In this document: positions 8,977 through 17,759 of the stretch, piece after piece
Numbering within the stretch: position 1 is the first letter of the stretch
Layout: every line of letters starts with the position of its first letter
Assembly (NCBI GenBank): GCA_038230775.1
Contig: JBBRMQ010000007.1
Location: forward strand, 1 to 37,565
Direction: 5' to 3'
DNA: 37,565 nt
From: JBBRMQ01 sp038230775
Lineage (GTDB): Bacteria > Acidobacteriota > Thermoanaerobaculia > Gp7-AA8
Program-made: the position numbers and the translations under genes
Notes under the pieces: model-generated
Databases searched by the model: none
Seen by the model: the letters and a program-made list of their open reading frames with translations, nothing else
What the model was told of the DNA's origin: nothing

Positions 8977-9804
8977 TCAACGCGGAAGCCGCTGCTTCAA
9001 CAACCATCGCACCATGTTCGCATCGGCGTAAACAGTGTCCCAGATGTCGTGATGGCCGTTCGCGTACTCCGTGTAGCGCACGTTGCCGCCGGTTCGCTTG
9101 AGGGCAGCGAACATCGAACGCGACTCCGTCACCGGAACCGTGTCGTCGGCGGCGCCGTGAAACGCCCACACCGGCGTCGTCCCGATCGCCTCGGCCATTG
9201 CTTCGAACGGATCGCGCGCGCCGACGATGCGCTCGATGTCTGGTGGCGGATCGGTCAGGAACGGGTCACCCGGTTGTCGGGCCACTTCGCCGCAGACCGG
9301 CACCACCGCCGCGAACTTGCGGCAATGCCTCGCCATGTACCACGCGCCGGCGCCACCCATGGAGACACCGGTCAGATAGACGCGACGTCTGTCGCCGTGA
9401 AACTCACGGATGGTTTGCTCCAGGGCGGTCAGCGCCTGCGATTCCTCTTCGCCGTACCACTCCTCCCCCATCTCGCACTGCGGGAAAACGACGACGGCCT
9501 TGTACCGCTCGCCGTGGCGCTCGAGCGCCGGGCCGAGACCCGAACTGAATTGACGGAGGTTATCGCTGCCGCGTTCACCGCTTCCGTGCAGGTACAGCAC
9601 GACGGGCCAGTGATGCAGCTTGTTGTAATGCGGCGGCAGCCACACTCGATAGCGATACTGATGGGCGCCGAGCGAGACGCTTCGCTCGAGAAAATGGGAA
9701 CGGCTGGAGCACGAGACGGCGAGCGACAGAAGGAGTGCGGCGGCTACTCGAACAGGTCGTACTCCGCAGCCGGAATCGGTTCCGGTTCGGCGTCCGAGCG
9801 CCAC
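8977..9804 (-). CDS. Alpha/beta hydrolase, putative lipoprotein esterase
   Basis: Serine hydrolase of the prolyl-oligopeptidase/dienelactone-hydrolase type. It shows the oxyanion-side LYLHGSGERG, the nucleophile elbow GVSMGGAG, an Asp in GAADDTVPV and a His in NGHHDIWD. A hydrophobic stretch ending in LSLAVSC followed by SSR fits a lipoprotein signal (Ala at -3 is tolerated but not ideal), which implies an outer-envelope location. The start is uncertain. No ATG, GTG or TTG lies close to the signal sequence, and the nearest is the GTG at 9804, which gives a long N-region and overlaps the end of the upstream glycosyltransferase by 61 bases. A CTG within the signal is the alternative. The substrate cannot be told from sequence. 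Confidence 0.78.
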   Translation of the reverse strand: MALGRRTGTDSGCGVRPVRVAAALLLSLAVSCSSRSHFLERSVSLGAHQYRYRVWLPPHYNKLHHWPVVLYLHGSGERGSDNLRQFSSGLGPALERHGERYKAVVVFPQCEMGEEWYGEEESQALTALEQTIREFHGDRRRVYLTGVSMGGAGAWYMARHCRKFAAVVPVCGEVARQPGDPFLTDPPPDIERIVGARDPFEAMAEAIGTTPVWAFHGAADDTVPVTESRSMFAALKRTGGNVRYTEYANGHHDIWDTVYADANMVRWLLKQRLPR

Positions 9805-10463
9805 ATCTCGAAGAGATAGAGATCGAAGTGCAGGAGAAATACTTCGCGACTCATCTCCCAGCGGCTGGCCAATCCCGGCAGCAGGCCGCGCTTCGACTCC
9901 TTGATCAGGTGCCCAAGCCGGTAGATGACCGTCTGGCGCTGACGGAAGCCCGCGCGCGAACAGAAGAAGTTCAGCGCCGCCTCGATCTTGAAGCGCTCCT
10001 GGTAACGCAGTGGAACCGTGTCCCATACCGCGCGGCGCATGACCCGGATTCCCGAAAGGACAGGACCCACCTTCATCTGCAGGTGGAAAAAATTCTTGAT
10101 CGGCCCGCGGTTGCGAACGCCGATGTTCATGTCGCACTCGTCGCGAACGACCGGCTGAAGCAGTGACGCGATGTGTTCATCGGTGACGCCGAACATGTCG
10201 CCGTCCACGAAGAACAGGATGTCGTAACGCGCGTACCGGACGCCCACGCGCATGGCGTAGCCCTTTCCGCAGTTCTCACGCAGCGCGATGGTCGTCACGC
10301 CGCTGAACGAGCGGGAGATCTCGACGGTGGCGTCGGTCGAGCCATCGCTGACCACGATCACCTCGTCGATGAGAGGATTCCGCGTCAGGACGCCAAGGAC
10401 TTCGCCAATCGTCTTTTCTTCGTTATAGGCCGCGATGATGGCGGAAATCCCCAAGCGCTTCAC
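9744..10463 (-). CDS. GT2 family glycosyltransferase (dolichol-phosphate-mannose-synthase-like)
   Basis: A 239-residue GT-A fold transferase. It shows the nucleotide-sugar site AAYNEEKTI near the N-terminus, VSDGSTD, and the metal-binding FFVDGDM. It lacks long C-terminal membrane helices, so it is soluble or peripheral. It probably moves a sugar from an activated nucleotide to a lipid carrier or glycan, and the donor is unknown. The start is the GTG at 10463, which places the conserved first strand (ISAIIAAYNEE) six codons in. Earlier in-frame codons would add unconserved Arg/Asp-rich sequence. Its end overlaps the start of the hydrolase, so the two are probably cotranscribed. Confidence 0.85.
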   Translation of the reverse strand: MKRLGISAIIAAYNEEKTIGEVLGVLTRNPLIDEVIVVSDGSTDATVEISRSFSGVTTIALRENCGKGYAMRVGVRYARYDILFFVDGDMFGVTDEHIASLLQPVVRDECDMNIGVRNRGPIKNFFHLQMKVGPVLSGIRVMRRAVWDTVPLRYQERFKIEAALNFFCSRAGFRQRQTVIYRLGHLIKESKRGLLPGLASRWEMSREVFLLHFDLYLFEMWRSDAEPEPIPAAEYDLFE

Positions 10464-10571
10464 CTCGACTGTTTTCTCGCCGGCCCAGAGTGCAACGGCC
10501 AGACCATAACATACTGGCCCACGCACGAAAGGTTGCGGTAGGCGGCGGAATTGCACAATCCCGGGTTCGTG

Positions 10572-11051
10572 ATGAAACGTACCCTCGCCTTCGCCTCTCT
10601 GTTGACGATCCTCTGCGTCGTCCTGGCCGCGGCCACCTTTTCGCTCTCGGGCTGCAGCAGCCTGAACGTGATCAACCCAAGCTACTCCCTCCGCGGCGTC
10701 AGCCCCCGCATCAACCTGGGCATCCCGCCCTCGGTCGATCTCGATCTGACCGTCGGCGTCGACAATCCGAACACCGTCGCTCTGCGGCTCGACCGCTTCG
10801 ATTTCGATCTGCTGATCAACAACAACATGGTCCTCAACAACGTCCGCAGCGATCAGGGTATCCAGATCCCGGCGCGCGGAATCGGCGACGTCCATCTGCT
10901 GGCGCACGTGAACTTCAGCAACATGCAGACGATCTACCGCCAGGTGATCGACATGATCCAGGGCAATCGCGCGTCGTATGAGCTGCGCGGCAACGCGTAC
11001 TACAACACGCCGAGAGGGCAGATGCGGTTTCCGGTCACGGTCACGCACTAG
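10572..11051 (+). CDS. LEA type 2 (WHy-like) lipoprotein
   Basis: A 159-residue lipoprotein. The signal peptide starts MKRTLAFASLL and ends in a lipobox FSLSGC followed by SS. The mature part, with PSVDLDLTVGVDNPNTVALRL and later FPVTVTH, matches the LEA14/WHy beta-sandwich pattern seen in stress and envelope proteins. The ATG at 10572 is chosen because an upstream in-frame ATG at 10551 would put seven residues before the signal peptide. It is divergent from the GT2 gene, with 108 bases between the two starts, so that gap should hold both promoters. I could not pick a convincing pair of hexamers there. The biochemical role is unknown. Confidence 0.8.
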   Translation: MKRTLAFASLLTILCVVLAAATFSLSGCSSLNVINPSYSLRGVSPRINLGIPPSVDLDLTVGVDNPNTVALRLDRFDFDLLINNNMVLNNVRSDQGIQIPARGIGDVHLLAHVNFSNMQTIYRQVIDMIQGNRASYELRGNAYYNTPRGQMRFPVTVTH

Positions 11052-11057
11052 CGGGTC

Positions 11058-11176
11058 GTTTTTTTCAGTTTATCCCGAGCAAAGCGAGGGATCTTCGGAG
11101 CAGTCGCGAGGAATTGCCGATGCCTCGTAAGTACCTCCGGAGATCCCTCGCTCCGCTCGGGATAAACTGAAAAAAC
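11058..11176. repeat. Repeat family C, long inverted repeat
   Basis: Arms 11058-11100 and 11135-11176 match over about 42 bases with three mismatches and one length difference in the terminal T-run. The arm core is CAGTTTATCCCGAGC...GCGAGGGATC. The outer ends are T-run and A-run, so on either strand the hairpin ends in a U-tract, as an intrinsic terminator would. It ends 2 bases before the proposed TTG start of the AmpG-like gene. Confidence 0.9.
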
Positions 11177-11178
11177 CC

Positions 11179-12366
11179 TTGCAGCGCGACCGATCACGCT
11201 TCTTCGTCTACAGCTTCGCGAGCGTCCTCTACTTTTCCGAGGGGCTGCCGTACGGCATCGTGAATGAGCTGGCGCCGCTGTATCTGCGGTTCCAGCACGT
11301 CGAGCTGAAGGTCATCGGGCTCGCCACTTCGGTCCGTCTGGCGTGGACGCTGAAGTTCCTGTGGTCTCCGCTGATCGATGCCTTCGGAACGTATCGACGC
11401 TGGATCGCTGGCGCTCTCATCGGCATCACCTTGTCGCTGGCGGGACTCGCCGCCACCGCCGGACATGTCACCGTCGCGTTCTATGTCCTCCTCGGTGTCC
11501 TCACCGTGGCGTCGGCGACGCAGGACATCGCCGTCGACGCCTTCACCATTCGCGCGACGCCGAAAGACCTCCTCGGTCCCGTGAACTCGATTCGGGTGAC
11601 AGCCTATCGCGTCGCGCTGATGCTCGGCGGCGGCGCGCTCGCTGCGGTGGCCGGCAAGCTGGGATGGCGCGCGGCGTTCAGTGGAGCGGCGATCGTCGCC
11701 GCGACGATCTTTCTGTTTACGTGGTCGCTGCCGGACGATCGGGGAGAGCGCACCGAACGCGCGAACCTCTTCGGCGATCTCGCGCACTGGCTCAGCCGTC
11801 CGCGATCGGGACTGTTGCTGGCGGTGGTGTTTCTGTACCGGCTGGGCGAGTTCGCGATCGTGACGATGATCAAGCCGTACTGGGTCGATCGCGGCTACTC
11901 GGCCGCCGAGATCGGGACGATCACCAGCGTCGTCGGCGTGATCGTGAGCGTCATCGGCGTGATGCTCGGAGGCTACATCGTCGCGAAGGCGGGCCTGTAC
12001 CACGCACTTCTGTGGCTTGGCATCACCCAGATCATCTCCAACATCGGGTACGCGCTGGTGGCCACGTTTCACGCGGGTCGCTGGTCCATCTACGCCGCCG
12101 CCGTCTCCGAAAACCTCGGCTACGGAATGGGTGTGGCTGCATTCCTCGCCTTTCTGATGGCCATCTGCGATCGCGAGCGCGCCGCAACCGAATACGCGCT
12201 GCTGACCGCGGTGTTCGGCCTGACGGGAACGGTCGTCGGCGCGGCGAGCGGCTACATCGCGCAGTACGCTGGCTACACCGTCTACTTCTGGCTCACCGTC
12301 GCACTCGGCATCCCGGTATTGTTTCTCCTGCCGCTCATTCGCGAGGTCGTTCCGGAGAACCGATGA
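11179..12366 (+). CDS. AmpG-like MFS permease
   Basis: A 395-residue, 12-helix major-facilitator protein of the AmpG/acetyl-CoA transporter subgroup. Supporting motifs are FSEGLPYGIVNELAPLYLR in helix 1, WSPLIDAFGTYRRW between helices 2 and 3, and ATQDIAVDAFTI in helix 4. E. coli AmpG imports anhydromuropeptides from cell-wall recycling. The same substrate is plausible here but not shown. The TTG at 11179 is the only usual start that keeps helix 1 intact. It has no clear ribosome site because repeat family C abuts it, and a CTG at 11167 inside the repeat is another possibility. The stop overlaps the rsmE start by ATGA. Confidence 0.85.
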   Translation: MQRDRSRFFVYSFASVLYFSEGLPYGIVNELAPLYLRFQHVELKVIGLATSVRLAWTLKFLWSPLIDAFGTYRRWIAGALIGITLSLAGLAATAGHVTVAFYVLLGVLTVASATQDIAVDAFTIRATPKDLLGPVNSIRVTAYRVALMLGGGALAAVAGKLGWRAAFSGAAIVAATIFLFTWSLPDDRGERTERANLFGDLAHWLSRPRSGLLLAVVFLYRLGEFAIVTMIKPYWVDRGYSAAEIGTITSVVGVIVSVIGVMLGGYIVAKAGLYHALLWLGITQIISNIGYALVATFHAGRWSIYAAAVSENLGYGMGVAAFLAFLMAICDRERAATEYALLTAVFGLTGTVVGAASGYIAQYAGYTVYFWLTVALGIPVLFLLPLIREVVPENR

Positions 12367-13049
12367 AGAATCGCTTCTACTTCGATGGGCCGCTCGCTGC
12401 CGGATCGGTGGTCACGCTTTCGGATGAAGAGCGGCACCACGCGCGAGTGCTGCGCGTGCGCGAGGGAGAGGACGTCGAGGTGTTCGACGGACGCGGTGCG
12501 ATGTACGCGGCGGTTTTCGATTCCGCCGACGCCATCCGGCTCGGCAGCGAGATCCCCAGCCGCGAGGCGAGCGTCGCGATCCATCTTGCGATGGCAGTGA
12601 TTCAGATCGAGAAATTCGAGATCGTCCTGCAGAAGGCGACCGAGCTCGGCGTGGCGTCGATCATCCCGCTCATCACCGAGCGCTGCGAGATCCGGCCGGA
12701 GCGCTACCGCGGCAAGAGCGAGCGGTGGGAGAAGATCATCTTCGAGGCCACCAAACAGTCGGGACGATCGCGCGTGCCTGCGCTGGAGGTGACCGTGCCG
12801 TTCGCGCAGCTGATCAAGCGGCCAGGCTCCAAGATCCTCTTCGACGCGGACGAGAACGCCACCAGCGGACCGGTGGAGAGTCCGACGACGGTGTTGATCG
12901 GGCCGGAGGGCGGCTGGAGCGAAAACGAGTTGCGGGCGGCGCGCGAAGCAGGTTGCGAGTTTCGCCGGCTCGGTCCGCGACGGCTGCGCGCGGAGACTGC
13001 GGCGATCGTCAGCGTGGCGATCCTCGCTGCGCAATCGGGCGACATCTGA
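12363..13049 (+). CDS. rsmE: 16S rRNA m3U1498 methyltransferase RsmE
   Basis: A 228-residue SPOUT-class enzyme that methylates N3 of U1498 in 16S rRNA using S-adenosylmethionine. The N-terminal PUA-like part has RFYFDG and RHHARVLRVREGEDVEVFDG. The C-terminal knot has QKATELGV, LITERCE, the cofactor loop LIGPEGGWSENE and LGPRRLRAETA. Length is close to the usual 240. The ATG lies in the 4-base overlap with the permease gene, so translation is probably coupled. Citrate synthase starts 16 bases downstream, which makes a three-gene transcript likely. Confidence 0.95.
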   Translation: MKNRFYFDGPLAAGSVVTLSDEERHHARVLRVREGEDVEVFDGRGAMYAAVFDSADAIRLGSEIPSREASVAIHLAMAVIQIEKFEIVLQKATELGVASIIPLITERCEIRPERYRGKSERWEKIIFEATKQSGRSRVPALEVTVPFAQLIKRPGSKILFDADENATSGPVESPTTVLIGPEGGWSENELRAAREAGCEFRRLGPRRLRAETAAIVSVAILAAQSGDI

Positions 13050-13065
13050 TAGATTTCGGCGCTCG

Positions 13066-14361
13066 ATGGCGAGCGAAACCCTCACGATTACGGACAACCG
13101 AACCGGCAAGAGCTACGAGGTTCCCATCAGCGAGGGAACGATTCGCGCCACCGATCTCCGCAAGGTCAAAGTCAGCGACGACGATTTCGGTCTCATGACC
13201 TACGACCCCGCCTTCATGAACACGGCGGCGTGTCGCAGCTCGATCACGTTCATCGACGGCGACAAGGGCATTCTCGAGTATCGCGGATTCCCGATCGAAG
13301 AGCTGGCGGAGAAGAGCACGTACCTCGAGACCGCGTACCTGCTGCTCTACGGCGAGCTTCCGAATCAGAATCAGCTCGACGAGTGGGCGCACAACATCAC
13401 GTACCACACGTTCATCAACGAGAACCTCAAGGGCGTTCTCGATGCCTTCCGCTACAACGCGCATCCGATGGGAATCCTCATCGCGATGATCGGCGCGATG
13501 GGAACGTTCTACCCCGAAGCGAAGAACATCTTTGACGCCGAGGTGCGGCAGCGCCAGATCTATCGCCTGGTGGCCAAGATGATCACCATCGCCGGCTTCA
13601 GCTACCGCCACATGATGGGAATGCCGAAGGTCTACCCCGACAACGACCTCTCGTATCCCGGCAACTTCCTCAACATGATGTACAAGGCGACGGAGCTGAA
13701 GTACCAGCCGAATCCGACGCTGGAGCGCGCGCTCGACGTGCTCTTCATCCTGCACGCCGATCACGAACAGAACTGCTCGACCGCCGCCATGCGCTCGGTC
13801 GGCAGCTCGCACGTCGATCCGTACTCCGCCGTCGCTGCAGCCGCGGCTGCGCTCTACGGCCCGCTGCACGGCGGCGCGAACGAGCAGGTCATCCGGATGC
13901 TCACCGAGATTGGCTCGAAGAACAACATCCCCGCGTTCATCGAAAAGGTCAAAGCGGGTGAAGGCGTGAAGCTCATGGGCTTCGGCCACCGCGTCTACAA
14001 GAACTACGACCCGCGCGCGAAGATCATCAAGAAGGTCGCGTACGAGGTGTTCGAGCTGACGGGCAAGAGTCCGCTGCTCGACATCGCGCTGGAGCTCGAG
14101 CGCATCGCCCTCGAGGACGAGTACTTCGTGAAGCGGAAGCTGTACCCCAACGTCGACTTCTATTCGGGGCTCATCTATCAGGCGATGAAGTTCCCGATGG
14201 ACATGTTCCCGGTGCTCTTCGCCATCCCGCGCGTTTCCGGCTGGCTGGCGCAGTGGCAGGAGATGCTGCTCGATCCCGATCAGAAGATCGCGCGGCCGCG
14301 CCAGATCTACACCGGCGCCGAGCGTCGGGAGTTCGTCCCGATGAACAAGCGCAAGGTGTAG
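13066..14361 (+). CDS. gltA: Citrate synthase
   Basis: A 431-residue enzyme condensing oxaloacetate and acetyl-CoA into citrate, the entry step of the TCA cycle in the cytoplasm. The length and N-terminal beta-rich domain (SETLTITDNRTGKSYEVPI) fit the hexameric type II enzymes of Gram-negative bacteria. Signature sequences are HADHEQNCSTA at about 230, GPLHGGANE with catalytic His 268, and GFGHRVYKNYDPRA with His 308. The ATG at 13066 is the natural start. There is no strong ribosome site, which is consistent with readthrough from rsmE 16 bases upstream. A family A palindrome follows the stop and may end the transcript. Confidence 0.97.
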   Translation: MASETLTITDNRTGKSYEVPISEGTIRATDLRKVKVSDDDFGLMTYDPAFMNTAACRSSITFIDGDKGILEYRGFPIEELAEKSTYLETAYLLLYGELPNQNQLDEWAHNITYHTFINENLKGVLDAFRYNAHPMGILIAMIGAMGTFYPEAKNIFDAEVRQRQIYRLVAKMITIAGFSYRHMMGMPKVYPDNDLSYPGNFLNMMYKATELKYQPNPTLERALDVLFILHADHEQNCSTAAMRSVGSSHVDPYSAVAAAAAALYGPLHGGANEQVIRMLTEIGSKNNIPAFIEKVKAGEGVKLMGFGHRVYKNYDPRAKIIKKVAYEVFELTGKSPLLDIALELERIALEDEYFVKRKLYPNVDFYSGLIYQAMKFPMDMFPVLFAIPRVSGWLAQWQEMLLDPDQKIARPRQIYTGAERREFVPMNKRKV

Positions 14362-14364
14362 GTC

Positions 14365-14415
14365 GCGTGGGACCAGCCCTTCGGCTGGCCGCCAGCCAGA
14401 GGGCTGACGCCACAC
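14365..14415. repeat. Repeat family A, diverged copy after gltA
   Basis: A palindrome with GCGTGGGACCAGCCC, a GGCTGGCC centre, and GCCAGAGGGCTGACGCC, so the outer GCGT..ACGC pairing is preserved. It begins 4 bases after the gltA stop. It is the most diverged of the three family A sites. The remaining gap to 14544 shows no recognisable element. Confidence 0.75.
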
Positions 14416-14544
14416 TTCGCTGCGGGTATGAAGCCACGTCACCGCAGCAGGTCATGCTGTCATCACGCGGCAGCATTGATGCCTGGCTGGAAGCATCGCG
14501 CCTCTCTGAAGAGTCGTGGCACATCCACTGCTCTGTAAGCCGCC

Positions 14545-15468
14545 ATGAGACGACTGCTTTTCGCTGCGATCCTCTGCTGCGCGGCCACCGCGGCGGTCGC
14601 GCAGGTCAACGACACCTACGTAATTCCCGCGGCGGCCAACACGCCCGGCGCGTTCGGCACGCGATGGCAGACGGAGTTCAGTCTCTTCAACCCGCAGACG
14701 TATTCCCTGAAGTTCAGCGTCACGCTATTGCCGACAGGCGGCGGTCAGGGCACCGAAACGCTGATCACCGTGCCGGCGAATGCCGTCGCGCATTACGACA
14801 ATCTTCTCGGCACGGTGTTCAAGTACCAGGGCGGCGGAGCGCTGCTCGTCGCGACGTTCCCCGAGGACAACCCGACGGTGCCGAACGACGTGCTTTCACG
14901 GGCGTTTCTCGTCACATCGCAGACTTACAACAACTCGACGACCGGAACCTACGGCCAGACGATTCCCGGCACATGGACCGGCTTGCAGGACTTCGCCACC
15001 GACGGCGTGAGCGCAGTGGCACACGGCATCCGCAACAGCAACAAGGAGGGATGGCGCACCAACGTCGGCGCCGTCAACCTCGGCCGCTCCAGCATCACGA
15101 TGCGCGTCAACGTCTACGACTACGACGGCAACACGATCCTCAAGAACGCACCGTTCACCATCCCACCTCTCGGCCATTTCCAGGACCGGCTGCCGGTCGA
15201 AGTCGATCGAGGCTCGATCGAGTTTTTCATCGATGATGCATCGAAGAACGCCGTCGTGTTCCCCTACGTCTCGACGATCGATCAGCTCTCGGGCGATCCG
15301 CGCTATCAGTCGCCGGTGCTGCTGGCCAGCGCCTCGTACCTCTACGGGAAGAAAGCGATCGCGACGGTGTCGCCGGGAAAGAAGATCGGACTGGCCGAGG
15401 CGCGGATGGTGCGGAGCGCCGCCGTTTCGATCGGCGAAACGGACCTTCGAGCGGCGGCGCAGCGATAG
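14545..15468 (+). CDS. Secreted protein of unknown function
   Basis: A 307-residue protein with a clear Sec signal peptide (MRRLLFAAILCCAATAAVAQ). The mature part begins with DTYVIPAAANTPGAFGTRWQ and continues as a beta-rich chain with TEFSLFNPQTYSLKFSVTLLPTGG, FATDGVSAVAHGIRNSN, and VNLGRSSITMRVNVYDYDGN. I do not recognise a named domain. The pattern 'exported, N-terminal VIP..., then strand-rich repeats about trait-like text' reminds me of secreted paralogues in Acidobacteriota, but that is memory only. There is no anchor or catalytic motif. Only 11 bases separate it from purC, so the two are probably cotranscribed. Confidence 0.75.
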   Translation: MRRLLFAAILCCAATAAVAQVNDTYVIPAAANTPGAFGTRWQTEFSLFNPQTYSLKFSVTLLPTGGGQGTETLITVPANAVAHYDNLLGTVFKYQGGGALLVATFPEDNPTVPNDVLSRAFLVTSQTYNNSTTGTYGQTIPGTWTGLQDFATDGVSAVAHGIRNSNKEGWRTNVGAVNLGRSSITMRVNVYDYDGNTILKNAPFTIPPLGHFQDRLPVEVDRGSIEFFIDDASKNAVVFPYVSTIDQLSGDPRYQSPVLLASASYLYGKKAIATVSPGKKIGLAEARMVRSAAVSIGETDLRAAAQR

Positions 15469-15479
15469 AATGCGCGGCC

Positions 15480-16364
15480 ATGCCGGCCGCACTTCTCGAA
15501 ACAACTCTGCCTTTTCCGCTCGCCCGCCGAGGAAAAGTTCGTGACGTCTACGACCTCGGCGATTCGTTTCTATTTGTGGCTACCGATCGCATCTCGGCGT
15601 TCGACGTCGTTCTTTCGCCGGGAATCCCCGACAAGGGCCGCATCCTCAACCAGATCTCGAATTTCTGGTTCGCGCATTTTCCGGCCATCGACAATCACCT
15701 TCTGGAGGCGGACTTCGACCGCTTCCCTGCCAACGTTCGCTCGCATCGCGAGCTGCGCGGGAGGAGCGTCATCGTGCGCAAGTGCAGCGTGATCCCGATC
15801 GAGTGCGTCGCCCGCGGATATCTCGTGGGCTCGGGATGGAGCGAGTACAAGCAATCGGGCACGGTGTGCGGGATCACGCTGGAGCCGGGCCTGAAGGTCG
15901 CGAGCAAACTCCGTGAGCCGATCTTCACCCCCGCGACGAAAGAAGAAACCGGACACGACGAGAACATCTCATTCCAGAGGATGTCCGAGATCATCGGCCA
16001 AGACCTGGCGGCGAAACTGCGCGATCTCACGCTGATGCTCTACACGCGCGCGGCGGAGTACGCGTTGACGAAGGGCATCATCATCGCGGATACCAAGTTC
16101 GAGTTCGGACTCGACGACGGACGCGTTGTGTGGATCGATGAGGCGCTGACGCCCGATTCCTCGCGCTTCTGGCCAGCGGATCAGTACAAGGTCGGCGCGA
16201 ATCCGCCCTCGTACGACAAGCAGTTTGTGCGCGACTGGCTGGAGACGACGGGCTGGAACAAGACGCCGCCCGCGCCGTCGCTTCCCGAAGACGTCGTGGC
16301 GAAGACACGGGAAAAGTACATCGACGCGTTCCGCCAGCTGACGGGCGCCGAGCCGCTGCTCTAG
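15480..16364 (+). CDS. purC: SAICAR synthase
   Basis: Phosphoribosylaminoimidazole-succinocarboxamide synthase, 294 residues. It joins CAIR and aspartate using ATP in purine synthesis. Visible signatures are RRGKVRDVYDLGD (nucleotide loop), RISAFDVVLSPGIPDKG, VIPIECVARGYLVGSGW, and the metal/ATP-binding IIADTKFEFG followed by VWIDEALTPDSSRFWP. The length is nearer the longer yeast Ade1-like bacterial form than the 237-residue E. coli form. The ATG at 15480 is chosen because the conserved N-terminus LPFPLARRGKVRDVYD follows at the right distance. No other pur gene is in the window. Confidence 0.96.
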   Translation: MPAALLETTLPFPLARRGKVRDVYDLGDSFLFVATDRISAFDVVLSPGIPDKGRILNQISNFWFAHFPAIDNHLLEADFDRFPANVRSHRELRGRSVIVRKCSVIPIECVARGYLVGSGWSEYKQSGTVCGITLEPGLKVASKLREPIFTPATKEETGHDENISFQRMSEIIGQDLAAKLRDLTLMLYTRAAEYALTKGIIIADTKFEFGLDDGRVVWIDEALTPDSSRFWPADQYKVGANPPSYDKQFVRDWLETTGWNKTPPAPSLPEDVVAKTREKYIDAFRQLTGAEPLL

Positions 16365-16377
16365 TGCCAATATGTGG

Positions 16378-16437
16378 TTCTGTGTGCGGACCGGCTTCAG
16401 CCGGTCATGGCCGGCTAAAGCCGGCCCACACACAGAA
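16378..16437. repeat. Repeat family B, intergenic copy
   Basis: A palindrome of 60 bases with ends TTCTGTGTG and CACACAGAA and an interior of ACCGGCTTCAGCCGGT and GGCCGGCTAAAGCCGGCC. It lies between the convergent purC and lipase genes. This is the only family B copy here that is not within or at the edge of a reading frame, so it serves as the reference for the family. Confidence 0.9.
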
Positions 16438-16448
16438 GCGGCTCTTGC

Positions 16449-17759
16449 CTAACGCATTCGGATCGCGATCGCCGTCTTCGCCGAGCCGCCGTTCCATCGG
16501 ACCTCGATCTCGAGACGCGCGAACCCATTCGCGTTGTTCGGCAACCCCGCGCGCACGAGCCGGATCTCGAGGCGCCGCGAGAACGCGTACGTTTGTCCGA
16601 GCAGCACCGCACGCGCGTTCGGAAGCTCGGCGCCATCAGCGTCTGAGGCAGCAATGCGGATGCGCACCGGATCGACGGACGGAAAGTTGTCATCGCTGTC
16701 GACGGCGGCGGCGAGGAACGGCGCCCGTTGTCCGGTTCCAATCAGGGAATCGAGGAGCTGCAGAACCGGCGGTGAATCCCAGATGTGCGGATGCGCTTGC
16801 GGAATTGCGTTGCGCTCGTACGCACCGACCGGAACGTAAAACGTCTTCGGCACGTCGAGCCACGACGAGGATGCGAGCGGGACGGTGCCGTCGCCGCTCT
16901 TCTCGATGTGAAACGTGAGCTGGCCATTCGCCAGCGTGCAGGAGTCGATCGTCGACGCGCCCCAGCCGCAGATGTTGACGATCGGCGGCGCGTTCGCGAT
17001 GGTTCGGCTCCGCACGCCCAAACGCGCATGGGCGTTTCGCGCGAGAGCCTGCACCGCAACATCGCTCGTCCAATCCTGCGGGGCAACCAGAGGCCCGGCG
17101 ACCACGCCGTTCTTCACGAACATCGCGACTCCGCTCATGTCCGTTTCCGCGGGATCCGGTGGGCAGAGGTCGTACGCGGCCTGGCAGGTGCTCGTCATCT
17201 GTTGCACCTCGCGCGCACCGAACCCGATGACGCCGAGGAATCGTTCGGAGACGCCGTGAGTGAGGGCTTCGAAGGCGTCGAGCGTGCCGGCCCACGGAAC
17301 CGCGAACGCGATGACCTGATCGATCTTCGCGGCGTACGACGGATTCGCCTCGAGAAACGCGCGGAAGACGAGGCCGCCCGTCGAATGCACGACGAGCGTT
17401 GCACGGCCGAAGGCGTCGATCGCGTTTGCGATGGCAGTCTGCACGATGGCGTCGTCGACGCCCCTCCGCCAGTCCCACCCGATCGCCCGGAAGTTCCCGC
17501 GCGCTCCGCTGTAGCCGAGCGTGTCGAGGTTGTCGTAGAGCGATGCCGCCTGCTTCGCCAGTCCGGCGACGCTGAGGATCGGCTTTCCTGCGACGACGCC
17601 GGTGCGATCGGTGATCAGACGCTGGATGATCTTCTTGCGCGAGCCGATGAGAGGAAGCGTCTGCCACCACTTCGGCGGGAAGATCGTCTTGCCGGTGGCT
17701 GCATCGATCAGCTCACTGGCCGGAAATCCGGGGATGAAAACGATCGGGCTATTTGCGAT
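16449..17759 (-). CDS. Lipase/LCAT-like alpha/beta hydrolase, start codon unresolved
   Basis: The open frame encodes an LCAT/lipase-like enzyme. The oxyanion strand PIVFIPGFPASELID sits near the N-terminus, WDWRR in the middle, the nucleophile elbow VVHSTGGLV later, and a downstream GDGTVPLASS typical of the acid region. An FxxxxH-type His (HPHIWDSP) may complete the triad. A C-terminal extension of about 90 residues is strand-rich. The odd point is the start. No ATG, GTG or TTG lies between the preceding in-frame stop and the conserved N-terminal strand, and the first is the GTG at 17444, which would remove the oxyanion strand. The coordinate given uses the ATC at 17759 as a placeholder. A rare start, an upstream frameshift or a sequence error are the options. 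The frame overlaps the end of queF. Confidence 0.7.
   Translation of the reverse strand: MANSPIVFIPGFPASELIDAATGKTIFPPKWWQTLPLIGSRKKIIQRLITDRTGVVAGKPILSVAGLAKQAASLYDNLDTLGYSGARGNFRAIGWDWRRGVDDAIVQTAIANAIDAFGRATLVVHSTGGLVFRAFLEANPSYAAKIDQVIAFAVPWAGTLDAFEALTHGVSERFLGVIGFGAREVQQMTSTCQAAYDLCPPDPAETDMSGVAMFVKNGVVAGPLVAPQDWTSDVAVQALARNAHARLGVRSRTIANAPPIVNICGWGASTIDSCTLANGQLTFHIEKSGDGTVPLASSSWLDVPKTFYVPVGAYERNAIPQAHPHIWDSPPVLQLLDSLIGTGQRAPFLAAAVDSDDNFPSVDPVRIRIAASDADGAELPNARAVLLGQTYAFSRRLEIRLVRAGLPNNANGFARLEIEVRWNGGSAKTAIAIRMR

Noticed and set aside
11194..12072. A 292-codon minus-strand frame opposite the AmpG-like gene
   Set aside because: Composed of His, Arg, Asp and Gln in an antisense pattern, while the plus strand encodes regular membrane helices.
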